A stretch of DNA of 64,000 nucleotides. It comes from CAZYFH01 sp965197395 (GTDB taxonomy: Bacteria; Acidobacteriota; Vicinamibacteria; Vicinamibacterales; UBA8438). Within the stretch, counting starts at the first letter, position 1, and each line of letters begins with the position of its first letter. Shown here one piece after another: positions 1 to 8,113 of this stretch. A program made the translations under genes and the position numbers. The stretch lies in NCBI GenBank assembly GCA_965197395.1, contig CBDANB010000003.1, positions 62,001 through 126,000 of the forward strand, given 5' to 3'. Under the pieces are notes generated by a model that did not search any database, had not been told where the DNA came from, and worked only from the letters and a program-made list of their open reading frames with translations.

Positions 1-374
1 ACGCCAGCGTGCTCCGCCATCTTGCGGGTGCTCCAGTGGGTCCGCCCCTTCGGCTTACTTTCCAACGTCGTGACGAGGATCGACTCGACATCCGCATCGG
101 ACAGGGTCCGTGGGGCTCCGGGCTTGGGCTCGTCGTACAGCGCGTCCACGCGACCTACCCTAAACCGCTGTCGCCACTTGCCGACCGTCACGTTCGAGCA
201 GCGCAGTTTCGCCGCGACCGCCACGTTCGATTCGCCACGCGTGCTCCTCAGGACGATCCTTGCCCGCAAGGCCACGTGCCGATTCGTTCGGGCGCGCCTG
301 GCGAGCCGCTCAAGTTCTACGCGCTCTGCGGCGGTGACTTCCAATCTCGCTTTGGGCCGACCTGTTCTTGCCAT
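1..374 (-). CDS. IS630-family transposase, N-terminal part (cut by window edge)
   Basis: The reverse strand is open from an ATG at 374 to the window edge (about 124 codons) and begins MARTGRPKARLEV. It contains a helix-turn-helix stretch (SNVAVAAKLRCSNVTVGKW) followed by DEPKPGAPRTLSD and THWSTRKMAEHAG, which are characteristic of the N-terminal DNA-binding half of IS630/Tc1-like transposases. The DDE catalytic part lies outside the window. An in-frame stop about ten codons upstream supports the ATG. The 54 bases between this start and the IS200 element at 428 probably hold the IS630 terminus, but I could not define its inverted repeat without the other end. Confidence 0.8.
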   Translation of the reverse strand, partial: MARTGRPKARLEVTAAERVELERLARRARTNRHVALRARIVLRSTRGESNVAVAAKLRCSNVTVGKWRQRFRVGRVDALYDEPKPGAPRTLSDADVESILVTTLESKPKGRTHWSTRKMAEHAG

Positions 375-427
375 GCCGCCCAATACATCACAGCCGACAC
401 ACTATTTGAAGCTTTTTCAGACACAGG

Positions 428-1081
428 GGAGTAAGTATCCCCCGGCAAAGCCGGGGGCTTTAGTTGTGAGCCGCTCAAAGCGGCTGACGTGACCGCTGCG
501 CGGTCACTTGAGCCACCTGACGGTGGCGGCTCTAGTCCAACGGCAACTGATCCAGCCGCCGATCCTCTCGCTCCTGCTGCTGGATATAGTCCCGGATGAT
601 CCGTTCATCACGGCCCACCGTCGAGACAAAATACCCGCGCGCCCAGAAGTGCTGCCCCACGAAGTTCCGGGACCGCCCCGCAAACTCCCGAGCGATGTGG
701 ATCGCGCTCTTCCCCTTGAGATACCCGATCACCTGCGCCACCGAGTACTTCGGGGGGATCGACACCAACATGTGGACGTGGTCGGGCAGCAGATGCCCCT
801 CCTCCACCTGGCTCTCGCGGTGCCGCGCCAGCTGCCGCAGCACCTCGCCCAGCTGCTGCCGGACGCCTCCATACATCGCTTTCTTCCGGTACTTCGGAAT
901 GAACACTACGTGATACTGGCAGTGCCATTTCGTATGATTGAGACTTCGGTACGTCGTCATGAGGACTCCTTCTCGTGATGCTTGTGCGGCTCACGGGAAG
1001 GAGTTTCCTCACGCGACTCCCGGATACGTCAAACGCTGCTGGCCGCCCCGGCAAAGCCGGGGGGTCTCCCACGGCAACTAG
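428..1081 (-). mobile_element. IS200/IS605-type element, copy 1 (single tnpA)
   Basis: The 654-bp block 428-1081 recurs at 59631-60284. The predicted proteins and the flanks I compared are identical, and identity stops at both ends simultaneously, which defines the element. It has one Y1 transposase gene on the minus strand and no tnpB. Each end carries a hairpin of the form CCCCGGCAAAGCCGGGG (about 440-458 and 1046-1062), as IS200-type elements use instead of inverted repeats. Downstream of tnpA are three more stem-loops (GCCGCTCAAAGCGGC, TGACCGCTGCGCGGTCA, GCCACCTGACGGTGGC), which could insulate the element from outside transcription. The minus-strand left end abuts the 3' end of the gene at 1078-3027. 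Confidence 0.9.
532..960 (-). CDS. tnpA: IS200/IS605-family Y1 transposase TnpA
   Basis: 142 residues, the usual size for the single-domain HUH/Y1 transposase that cuts and pastes single-stranded DNA at hairpin ends. The HUH metal site is visible as DHVHML (about residues 60-65). The nucleophilic tyrosine is in RDYIQQQE near residue 128. The N-terminal YHVVFIPKYRKK motif is also typical. It is identical in sequence to the protein at 59735-60163. No TnpB-type nuclease gene accompanies it, so the element is IS200-like rather than IS605-like. Confidence 0.93.
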   Translation of the reverse strand: MTTYRSLNHTKWHCQYHVVFIPKYRKKAMYGGVRQQLGEVLRQLARHRESQVEEGHLLPDHVHMLVSIPPKYSVAQVIGYLKGKSAIHIAREFAGRSRNFVGQHFWARGYFVSTVGRDERIIRDYIQQQEREDRRLDQLPLD

Positions 1082-3027
1082 CGAACCTCGATGCCCGACA
1101 CCCACGCCAGCGGCGGCTCGGAGGACCCGGACTGCGCGAAGAGGTAGATTTCCAGCGTGTAGCGCCCCGCCTGCGCCTCGCTGAATCGCACCGGGAGCGA
1201 GAATTGCTCGGCCGTCGTCGACGCACAGATGAAGACCTCGTTGGGGTCCGGGCTCCCGTATCGCTGCCATCGCGCGCAGGCAATCGCCGCGTCGCGAAGC
1301 TCCTCGGCCGTGATCGTCCCGGCAGTGGTGACCTGCTGGCCAACCGGCACCACCGCCGGCACCGCAGCGGACAGCCGCACGCCGGGAAACTCTCCAGGGT
1401 CGATCGGCAGGCTCGACACCGACGGTGGTCGGTCGTCGGCGAGTGACGTGTGCGCGGTCGGGTGAATCGCGGTCTCCAGAGGAACCCGCCCGCCCGTGGC
1501 CTCAAAGAACGACGGCAGCCCCGTCCACGACGTCGTGCCGCTGGTGCGCGCATGCCGCGCAGACAGGAAGTTCCAGTAGTCCATCTCGGCCTTCGAGAGA
1601 AGCGCGCCCCGGGACACGACGACCGTCGCCCGCCGCCACCGCGTTTCCACCGGACCGTCGCGCGCACCGTGCCGCGCAATGATGTCGTTGATGTGCACGG
1701 CGTCCGACCCGCCCCGCACGACAGTGCCTGGATCAGGTTCGCCTGACGCCTCGGGTCGTGCCGGATCCGTCTCGTCGAGCTGACGCTGATCGGCGAATAC
1801 GCGCAGCTCCGGCACCGCCGCAAGGCCGACGAGCCCCATCCGATAGCGGGTGGTCGCGTGCGCGATCACGCCCCCCCCTGATCGCTCCACCACGAACGCC
1901 GCATCGGCGCCCGGCGCCTCCTCGGCACGGCCCACACGGCGCGTCGCCTGGAGCGCGGCGCCCGTGTAGGCCGCACCGGGTGTCAGGAGCGGCGTGTGCT
2001 CCGCGCGTAGCGACGCGGCACTGTCCGCCAGCGCCGACCAATCCCAGTAGTCGACCCATTGGTGGCCGATCTGATGGTGTGATGTCGCATGCGTCCCGAA
2101 CGACGCGCCCGGATACAGCTCCACCGAGCGCAGCACCCCACCGCTGCCATAGCGCGCTGAGTCGTCAAACACCCGCAGCGCACCGAGCCCCGAGACCGGG
2201 TTTCCGACATTGCGATGAAAGCCGTCGGCGATACCCACCTGGGTGTGCTGTGTCACGAACGCGATGCTGTCGTATGTATCCTGAACGTGGGCATAGAACC
2301 GCGCGGTGGCGTCTTCGAAACCGACGGCCGTATGGCCATTCGCAATCCGGTCGTCGCCGAACGTCGGTACCACGAGGTTGACGACATGGCTCGCGAATTG
2401 GACGCTGTCGTCGATGCGGGTCACGGTCGATTCGGGCGTATTGAGCAGACCGACGTTGAGCCGGATGTCATGCGACCGCCCGCCCGGCGCAATGAACGTC
2501 CCGAAGTGGACGACCGGCTTGTCGACGCCGCGTCGAAATCGCCGGATTGTCTCACGCACGGTGGCGTGATCCCACGACGGGCTGAAGACGCTGATCACGC
2601 GGCCCGCGATCGACGTCGTCCCCGTCCGCTCCCACGTTTCTCGGCTCACGAAACCGGTGGCGGATCGATCGAAGCGGTCGAACGTGACGGTCGAGACATC
2701 GCCAACGACGAGGAAGCGGTCGAAGGAGAGCCCGCCCGTGTGGTCGGCGCGGAGGAGCCGAGGGTTCTGGTCGAACCAGAGAGGCTCACCCTCGGTGAGC
2801 GGCTCGAGGGGACCCTCCGCGGCTCCGAGGCCGGCAGCGAGATCGGTCGCGCACGAGACCGCGGGCTCGCTCGACGCGCGCGCGGCACCCCGTGTGCTCC
2901 AGGTGAGCGGAGTCACGGCGCGAGCGGCGCCGGCGTCCTGACCGAGGCTGGCCACAACGAGCAGGAGCACAATCGCGCGACCTGGGGTCAGGTCGCACCG
3001 CGCCGGACGCGGTTGCACGTGCTGCAT
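1078..3027 (-). CDS. Secreted metallopeptidase-like protein with an altered HExxH motif
   Basis: 649 residues with an N-terminal hydrophobic stretch (AIVLLLVVASLGQDAGA) after a basic start, consistent with export. Around residues 320-330 is SHHQIGHQWVDYW, which resembles the zinc-binding helix HExGHQW of metallopeptidases, but the catalytic Glu position is Gln. The rest shows beta-rich segments and no family I can name. The C-terminal part resembles an immunoglobulin-like or beta-sandwich tail. The stop codon lies at the boundary of IS200 copy 1: the TAG and its preceding C fall inside the sequence shared by both IS copies, so the native C-terminus may be slightly altered. Function is not established; a binding or inactive peptidase homologue is possible. 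Confidence 0.6.
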   Translation of the reverse strand: MQHVQPRPARCDLTPGRAIVLLLVVASLGQDAGAARAVTPLTWSTRGAARASSEPAVSCATDLAAGLGAAEGPLEPLTEGEPLWFDQNPRLLRADHTGGLSFDRFLVVGDVSTVTFDRFDRSATGFVSRETWERTGTTSIAGRVISVFSPSWDHATVRETIRRFRRGVDKPVVHFGTFIAPGGRSHDIRLNVGLLNTPESTVTRIDDSVQFASHVVNLVVPTFGDDRIANGHTAVGFEDATARFYAHVQDTYDSIAFVTQHTQVGIADGFHRNVGNPVSGLGALRVFDDSARYGSGGVLRSVELYPGASFGTHATSHHQIGHQWVDYWDWSALADSAASLRAEHTPLLTPGAAYTGAALQATRRVGRAEEAPGADAAFVVERSGGGVIAHATTRYRMGLVGLAAVPELRVFADQRQLDETDPARPEASGEPDPGTVVRGGSDAVHINDIIARHGARDGPVETRWRRATVVVSRGALLSKAEMDYWNFLSARHARTSGTTSWTGLPSFFEATGGRVPLETAIHPTAHTSLADDRPPSVSSLPIDPGEFPGVRLSAAVPAVVPVGQQVTTAGTITAEELRDAAIACARWQRYGSPDPNEVFICASTTAEQFSLPVRFSEAQAGRYTLEIYLFAQSGSSEPPLAWVSGIEVR

Positions 3028-3044
3028 GCGTTGTCGTCGGAGAT

Positions 3045-4040
3045 CTAGAACCGCAACTCGGCTGCGGTGGTGCGCTCCCGTACGTGGATGGTCTCGATGA
3101 ACTGCACGCGATGCGGCCGGGTGCGCATCACGACGGAGCTCGTGCGGCAGCCTTCGCCAAAAAAGCGGACCCCTTTCATCAACGCGCCTTCCGTCACCCC
3201 GGTGGCCGCGAAGATGATCTGCTCGCCCGACGCGAGGTCGGCGGAGGTGTAAAGTTTCTTCAGGTCCGTGATGCCCATCGAGCGCACCCGTTCCTCTTTT
3301 TCCGGGGTATCGATGACCAATCGGCCGAAGATCTCACCGCCCAGACACCGCATCGCGGCGGCGGTGAGCACGCCCTCTGGCGCGCCGCCGCTCCCCATGA
3401 CCGCGTGCGTCCCGTTGCCGGCGACGGCCGCGCCGATAGCGGCGGTCAGATCGCCGTCCCCGATCAGCCGAATGCGCGCCCCGGCAGCCCGAATGTCTGC
3501 AATGAGCTGGGCGTGTCGCTCGCGTTCGAGCACGACGACAACGAGGTCCGAGACCGCCCGATCGAGGCACGCCGCGATCCCCTTGAGGTTGTCGGCTACC
3601 GACGCGTCGAGGCTCACCGCCCCTTTGGCCCTCGGGCCCACGACGAGCTTTTCCATGTAGAGGTCGGGCGCGTGGAGCAGACCGCCACGCTCTGCCGCAG
3701 CCAGGACCGCGATCGCGCGGGGTGCACCGGTCGCGCACAGGTTGGTGCCTTCAAGCGGGTCGACGGCGATGTCGATCTCTGGCAGACCCTCCACACCGGT
3801 GGCGCCCTGCCCAACACGCTCGCCGATGAACAACATCGGCGCCTTGTCGCGCTCGCCCTCACCAATCACCACCCGGCCGTCGATCGGCACGTGGTCGAGC
3901 CGCGCGCGCATGGCCTCGACCGCGACGTGATCGGATTGATGCCGATCCCCTCGACCCATCGTGCGAGCGCACGCGATCGCGGCCTGTTCGACCACGTCGA
4001 GGAACGCCAGCGACAGATCGGCACTGGGCGCCGTCGTCAT
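3045..4040 (-). CDS. glpX: Class II fructose-1,6-bisphosphatase
   Basis: 331 residues. It hydrolyses fructose-1,6-bisphosphate to fructose-6-phosphate in gluconeogenesis. The family signature for the metal and substrate site is clear: GEGERDKAPML, then DIAVDPLEGTNLCATG (about residues 90-105), then GDGDLTAAI and GSGGAPEGVLTAAA. Length matches GlpX. The ATG at 4040 overlaps the stop of the upstream acyl-CoA dehydrogenase (ATGA), so the two are probably co-translated. It is 17 bases upstream of the peptidase-like gene, so the block may be one minus-strand transcript. Confidence 0.93.
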   Translation of the reverse strand: MTTAPSADLSLAFLDVVEQAAIACARTMGRGDRHQSDHVAVEAMRARLDHVPIDGRVVIGEGERDKAPMLFIGERVGQGATGVEGLPEIDIAVDPLEGTNLCATGAPRAIAVLAAAERGGLLHAPDLYMEKLVVGPRAKGAVSLDASVADNLKGIAACLDRAVSDLVVVVLERERHAQLIADIRAAGARIRLIGDGDLTAAIGAAVAGNGTHAVMGSGGAPEGVLTAAAMRCLGGEIFGRLVIDTPEKEERVRSMGITDLKKLYTSADLASGEQIIFAATGVTEGALMKGVRFFGEGCRTSSVVMRTRPHRVQFIETIHVRERTTAAELRF

Positions 4041-5251
4041 GCCCGCACGGCCTCTCGATAGGGCGGCAATGCGCACCGCGTCGGTTTGTCGACGCGATAC
4101 CCGAGCACGTAGTCCGCCTGCATGAGCTTGTGAATCTCTCGGGTCCCCTCGTAGATGACGGCGCCCTTGCAGTTCCTGTAGAACCGTCCGACGGGATACT
4201 CGTCGGAGTATCCGTTGGCCCCGTGGATTTGCACCGCGTCGCCCGCCGCGCGTTCCGATGCGACCGTCGAGAACCACTTGGCCAGCCCGGTTTCGCGCGT
4301 GTTTCGCTGACCGCGGTTTTTTAGCCAGGCGGATCGCTGCCACAGCAGCCGGCCGGCCTGATAGTCCGACTCCATCTGGGCGATCATTTCCTTGATGAGC
4401 TGGTGGCGGCCGATCTCCACGCCAAACGTCTTGCGCTCCTGTGCATACGCGGCACTGGCATCGCGGCATGCCCGAATCAGCCCGGTCGCGCCGGCCGCGA
4501 CGGTCAGGCGCCCTTGATCGAGCGCGAACATCGCAATCTTGAAGCCCTCGCCCTCCCGCCCGACCAGGTTGGCCTCGGGCACCTCGACCTCGTCCATCTT
4601 GAAAAACCCGGTGTTCCCCGCGAGGATGCCCCACTTCTCGGTCAGGGTTCCGCTCGAGAACCCCTTGAAGGCACGCTCGACCATGAAGGCGCTGATACCC
4701 GACACGTCCCGATTGCGCTTCTTTTCCAGATCGCTGTAAGCGAAGACCAGAAAGTGGTCGGCCACGTCCGCGAGCGAGATCCACATCTTCTCGCCACTGA
4801 GGACGTATCGATCGCCTCGTTTGATGGCGACCGTTTGGATGCCGCGCACGTCGCTGCCGGCCCCCGGCTCCGTTAGCCCATAGGTGGCAATCTTCAGTCC
4901 CTGGGCCTGAGGCACGAGGTAGCGCTGCTTCTGTTCTTCCGTGCCCCACGTCAAGAGGCTCAGGCAGTTCAGCCCCACGTGCACGGACAGGATGACGCGG
5001 AGCGACGTGTCCACGTATTCGGCTTCTTCGCAGGCCAACCCCAGGCTCAGGTAGTCCATCCCGGCGCCGCCGTATTCGGTCGGGACCGAGACCCCGAGCA
5101 GACCAAGCGAGGCCATCTGCGTGAGGATGTCCGGATCGAAGCGATGCTCACGATCGAGCTCGCGGATGCGGGGCGCAACCTCGCGCGCGCCCCACTCGCG
5201 CACGGATCGTTCCAGCAATCGGTGTTCGTCCGACAGTTCGAGATCGAACAT
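4037..5251 (-). CDS. Acyl-CoA dehydrogenase
   Basis: 404 residues, the usual length for this flavoprotein family, which oxidises acyl-CoA thioesters to 2-enoyl-CoA with FAD. It shows YGLTEPGAGSDVRGIQT (flavin and substrate loop), KMWISLADVADHFLVF, ERKTFGVEIGRHQLI and the C-terminal YEGTREIHKLMQADYVLG segment. The arrangement is closest to the short/branched-chain or glutaryl-CoA dehydrogenase group, but I cannot assign the substrate. It overlaps glpX by four bases and lies 33 bases downstream of the SAM hydrolase gene. Confidence 0.92.
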   Translation of the reverse strand: MFDLELSDEHRLLERSVREWGAREVAPRIRELDREHRFDPDILTQMASLGLLGVSVPTEYGGAGMDYLSLGLACEEAEYVDTSLRVILSVHVGLNCLSLLTWGTEEQKQRYLVPQAQGLKIATYGLTEPGAGSDVRGIQTVAIKRGDRYVLSGEKMWISLADVADHFLVFAYSDLEKKRNRDVSGISAFMVERAFKGFSSGTLTEKWGILAGNTGFFKMDEVEVPEANLVGREGEGFKIAMFALDQGRLTVAAGATGLIRACRDASAAYAQERKTFGVEIGRHQLIKEMIAQMESDYQAGRLLWQRSAWLKNRGQRNTRETGLAKWFSTVASERAAGDAVQIHGANGYSDEYPVGRFYRNCKGAVIYEGTREIHKLMQADYVLGYRVDKPTRCALPPYREAVRA

Positions 5252-5284
5252 GTAAGGCAGGCTCCCTTGGCCGCCCGATGCGGA

Positions 5285-6076
5285 TCAGCCGCGGCTGACC
5301 GTGACCGCGGCGCCGCGGTCCAGCCCGAGTTGCTCGGCCGCACTCGTCGAGTTCGCCGCGAACTCGAGGTGGCCCGTGCTGCCGAACAGCGCGCACACCT
5401 CGTCGCCGCCGATGTCGGCGTAGGTCTCCACGAGCCGCCCGATGTCGTGCGCTCCAGCGGCGATCTGGATCGTCCCGGTCTGGGCGAGGCGCTCGAACGC
5501 GCGGCGATCGATATTGGTCACCAGGTTGCCAAAGCGATCCACCCGAAGCACCTCACCCGCGATGCGCCCGTCCTCGGATGCGGCCATCGGGATCTCCAAC
5601 ATGCGGTAGTCGGTGACTGGGCGCCCGAGTGCCGACAGCTGAATCCCCTTCGCCACCCACGCCGCCGCGGGCGCGAACCGATCCCGCCCCTCGAACGTGC
5701 GGCTCACCGTCGGCCGTGCGTATCGGCGCTCGGTAAGCTCCACGACTCGTTTGGGCGGCATCTCCTGAAAGACCGACGTGAGCACGCCGTTGTCAGGTGC
5801 GACAAAGCGGTACTCGCCGATGTCCGCCGCCAGGCCCCGTCGCGCGGATCCGACACCCGGATCGACCACCACCAGGAAGACGGTGCCGTGGGGAAAGAAC
5901 CGATACGACGCCGCAAGCTCGAGGCCAGCGGTCAGGACGTCGTGGGCCGGCACATCGTGTGAAATGTCGACGAGGGTCGCGTCGGGACAGATGCCCAATA
6001 CGACGCCCCTCATCGCGCCGGCATAGTGATCTCGTGTGCCGAAGTCGCTCAGCAGTGCGACGACTGGACGCGCCAT
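5285..6076 (-). CDS. SAM hydroxide adenosyltransferase (SAM hydrolase, DUF62)
   Basis: 263 residues. The N-terminal LLSDFGTRDHYAGAMRGVV with DISHDVPAHDV is the hallmark of the S-adenosyl-L-methionine hydroxide adenosyltransferase family, which hydrolyses SAM to adenosine and methionine. VVVDPGVGSARR and VAPDNGVLT follow, and the C-terminal domain has the DRFGNLVTNI motif. It lies 17 bases downstream of the SAM-dependent methyltransferase-like gene at 6094-7299, so one SAM-consuming and one SAM-using protein are encoded side by side. Confidence 0.9.
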   Translation of the reverse strand: MARPVVALLSDFGTRDHYAGAMRGVVLGICPDATLVDISHDVPAHDVLTAGLELAASYRFFPHGTVFLVVVDPGVGSARRGLAADIGEYRFVAPDNGVLTSVFQEMPPKRVVELTERRYARPTVSRTFEGRDRFAPAAAWVAKGIQLSALGRPVTDYRMLEIPMAASEDGRIAGEVLRVDRFGNLVTNIDRRAFERLAQTGTIQIAAGAHDIGRLVETYADIGGDEVCALFGSTGHLEFAANSTSAAEQLGLDRGAAVTVSRG

Positions 6077-6093
6077 AGTGTCTGTCCTGATCC

Positions 6094-7299
6094 TTAATGC
6101 CCTGCCTGACGAAACAGCATCTCCCGCATTCGATGCGTCAGCAGGAACGAATCGGCGATCGCCAACCTCTTGAACATGCGAGTCACCTCGCGACTCTGCA
6201 GCACACGATCCTGGCCGCGGGAGCCGGCGCAGAACCGATGCCGAAGCGTCGTGCGGTCGACGATCTCGTATTTCGTGTGGCCCCTCGCAACGCGTGTCTC
6301 GGTGTTGAACGTGACCAGCAGCGCGCCGCCCGGCCGCAAGATCCGGGTCAACTCATCGGCAAGAGCCTGCCCCCACGCGACGTCCACCTGTTCGAGCACA
6401 TCCCAGCACAGCACGCCATCGACGGTCGCATCCTCCTGCGCCAGCCTCGGGCGGCGAACCTCCGCGCGATCGTCGCCGTGGTCACCAGGCTGCGTCGACC
6501 GGTCGTGGTCACCAGGCTGCGTCGACCGGTCGTGGTCACCAGGCTGCGTCGACCGGTCGTGGTCACCAGGCTGCGTCGACCGGTCGTGGTCACCAGGCTG
6601 CGTCGACCGGTCGTGGTCACCAGGCTGCGTCGACCGGTCGTGGTCACCAGGCTGCGTCGACCGGTCGTGGTCACCAGGCTGCGTCGACCGGTCGTGGTCA
6701 CCAGGCTGCGTCGACCGGTCGTGGTCACCAGGCTGCGTCGACCGGTCGTGGTCACCAGGCTGCGTCGACCGGTCGTGGTCACCAGGCTGCGTCGACCGGT
6801 CGTGGTCACCAGGCTGCGTCGACCGGTCGTGGTCACCAGGCTGCGTCGACCGGTCGTGGTCACCAGGCTGCGTCGACCGGTCGTGGTCACCAGGCTGCGT
6901 CGACCGGTCGTGGTCACCAGGCTGCGTCGACCGGTCGTGGTCACCAGGCTGCGTCGACCGGTCGTGGTCACCAGGCTGCGTCGACCGGTCGTGGTCACCA
7001 GGCTGCGTCGACCGGTCGTGGTCACCAGGCTGCGTCGACCGGTCGCGGTCGGCGAACAGATCCTCCACGACCAGCTTGCAACCGAGCTGCTCGCCGAGAA
7101 ACGTCACATTTGCGCCAACGACCGCCCCGAGATCGAGCACGACGGGCGCGTCTCGGTCGCGCAACGAGTCCAGAAAGCTCGCCAGCGCCCGAGTCGGAAA
7201 CACGCCGTCCCGGCCATCTTCGACCACGCCGCGAGACGTTGCGCCCTGCGCGCTGCCACGCCCTCCCAAGCGAGAGACCAGATCACTGAAACCTTGCAT
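6094..7299 (-). CDS. Class I SAM-dependent methyltransferase interrupted by 21 nonapeptide repeats
   Basis: 401 residues. Motif I is VVLDLGAVVGANVTFLGEQL (about residues 52-71) with an acidic motif II in VVEDLFADR. The later DGVLCWDVLEQVD and ILRPGGALLVTFNTE are the post-I/motif IV and V region of a Rossmann-fold methyltransferase. Between motif II and the next strand sit 21 copies of DRSTQPGDH (about 189 residues). Without them the protein would be about 212 residues, normal for the fold. The substrate is unknown. The repeats stay in frame because the unit is 27 bp. Whether the expanded protein folds, or whether the tract is trimmed in other cells, cannot be told from sequence. The gene is 17 bases from the SAM hydrolase gene. 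Confidence 0.8.
   Translation of the reverse strand: MQGFSDLVSRLGGRGSAQGATSRGVVEDGRDGVFPTRALASFLDSLRDRDAPVVLDLGAVVGANVTFLGEQLGCKLVVEDLFADRDRSTQPGDHDRSTQPGDHDRSTQPGDHDRSTQPGDHDRSTQPGDHDRSTQPGDHDRSTQPGDHDRSTQPGDHDRSTQPGDHDRSTQPGDHDRSTQPGDHDRSTQPGDHDRSTQPGDHDRSTQPGDHDRSTQPGDHDRSTQPGDHDRSTQPGDHDRSTQPGDHDRSTQPGDHDRSTQPGDHDRSTQPGDHGDDRAEVRRPRLAQEDATVDGVLCWDVLEQVDVAWGQALADELTRILRPGGALLVTFNTETRVARGHTKYEIVDRTTLRHRFCAGSRGQDRVLQSREVTRMFKRLAIADSFLLTHRMREMLFRQAGH
6481..7047 (-). repeat. Minisatellite: 21 tandem 27-bp units inside the methyltransferase gene
   Basis: Units begin at 6481 and recur every 27 bases to 7021, giving 21 copies. They look perfect except for one base at the end of the last unit. 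Each contains GTCGACCGGTCG, which includes overlapping palindromes, so single strands can fold. No frame on either strand has a stop inside a unit, so spurious long ORFs appear on the opposite strand. The perfect identity suggests recent expansion by slippage or unequal recombination. Assembly of such a tract from short reads is unreliable, so copy number should be treated with care. Confidence 0.97.
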
Positions 7300-7426
7300 C
7301 CTTCCCTCGCCCAGGACGTCGTCTCACGGAATCCGCTCCGCACGTGGCTCGAACCGGTGCCCCGCCCGCGACCGCCGCGGGCTGGCCACCGACGGGGCCG
7401 TGTGGGGTGCCGCCGGCTGCGAGCCG

Positions 7427-7972
7427 CTAGCGATTCGCTCCGGCCGCGGCCGCCGCGGGCGCGGGCGCGGGGGTCCGTTTCGCCGGGGGGGCACCGCTCG
7501 CCGCCGATTTCGGCGCCTGAGCGGCAGTGGCCTGCGAGTGCTGCATGTCGATGCTGCCCCGAAAGTGCGCACCCTCGGCGATGGCTACGCGCGGTGCCGT
7601 GATATCGCCGTCGACCGAGCCGTTCTCTCGAATATTGACCTTGTCGGTCGACGTGATGTTGCCGGTGACCTCCCCGAGGACGATGACCGACTTGGCGAAC
7701 ACTTCGGCGTTGATCTTGCCATTCGGACCGATCGTGAGCACGTGCTGTCGGAGCTCGATCTTGCCATCGACCTGGCCTTCGATAGTCAGGTCCTCGCTCC
7801 CCTTCAACTCGCCCTTGATCACGACTGACTTCCCGATATTCACGACGTCCCTCTCAATCGAGCGCGCCGCCTCGCCTCCAGGCCGCCGCGCCGCTGCCGG
7901 CCCTGGGGACGGCTTGGCGTCACGACCACCGGCGACCGGCGGCGGCCGGACTGACTCATCCCGTTTCCACAT
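7427..7972 (-). CDS. Bactofilin family cytoskeletal protein
   Basis: 181 residues from the ATG at 7972, which has GGAGAG just upstream. A flexible Pro/Arg-rich N-terminus leads into a beta-helical core: VVIKGELKGSEDLTIEGQVDGKIELRQHVLTIG followed by KSVIVLGEVTGNI and NGSVDGDITAPRVAI. That is the short right-handed beta-helix repeat of bactofilins, which polymerise without nucleotides into membrane-associated filaments. A Pro/Ala-rich C-terminal tail (from about residue 150) is also usual. It is divergent from iscS at 8114, leaving about 140 bases for two promoters. Confidence 0.9.
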   Translation of the reverse strand: MWKRDESVRPPPVAGGRDAKPSPGPAAARRPGGEAARSIERDVVNIGKSVVIKGELKGSEDLTIEGQVDGKIELRQHVLTIGPNGKINAEVFAKSVIVLGEVTGNITSTDKVNIRENGSVDGDITAPRVAIAEGAHFRGSIDMQHSQATAAQAPKSAASGAPPAKRTPAPAPAAAAAGANR

Positions 7973-8113
7973 GAGACTCTCCACTCTGGACGGCGCGCTC
8001 CACAGTGAACACTGTCGCCCGCCATCGCGTCCCGCCAGTATATTAGAGCCCCTCCGATCCTGTCTAGTCCTTTCATTGCTGATGGTTAGGGGTGATGGTA
8101 AGATCGCGCAACG

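Noticed and set aside
1..1081. One composite transposon made of the IS630 fragment and IS200
   Set aside because: The two families move by unrelated mechanisms and the second IS200 copy has no IS630 neighbour; adjacency is chance or a preferred site.
6481..7047. CRISPR array
   Set aside because: The units are contiguous with no spacers, and no cas genes are in the window.
6097..7828. Long plus-strand open frames (501-552 codons) across the repeat tract
   Set aside because: They exist only because the 27-bp repeat has no stops in any frame; outside the repeat they are antisense to the methyltransferase and bactofilin genes and show no known motif.
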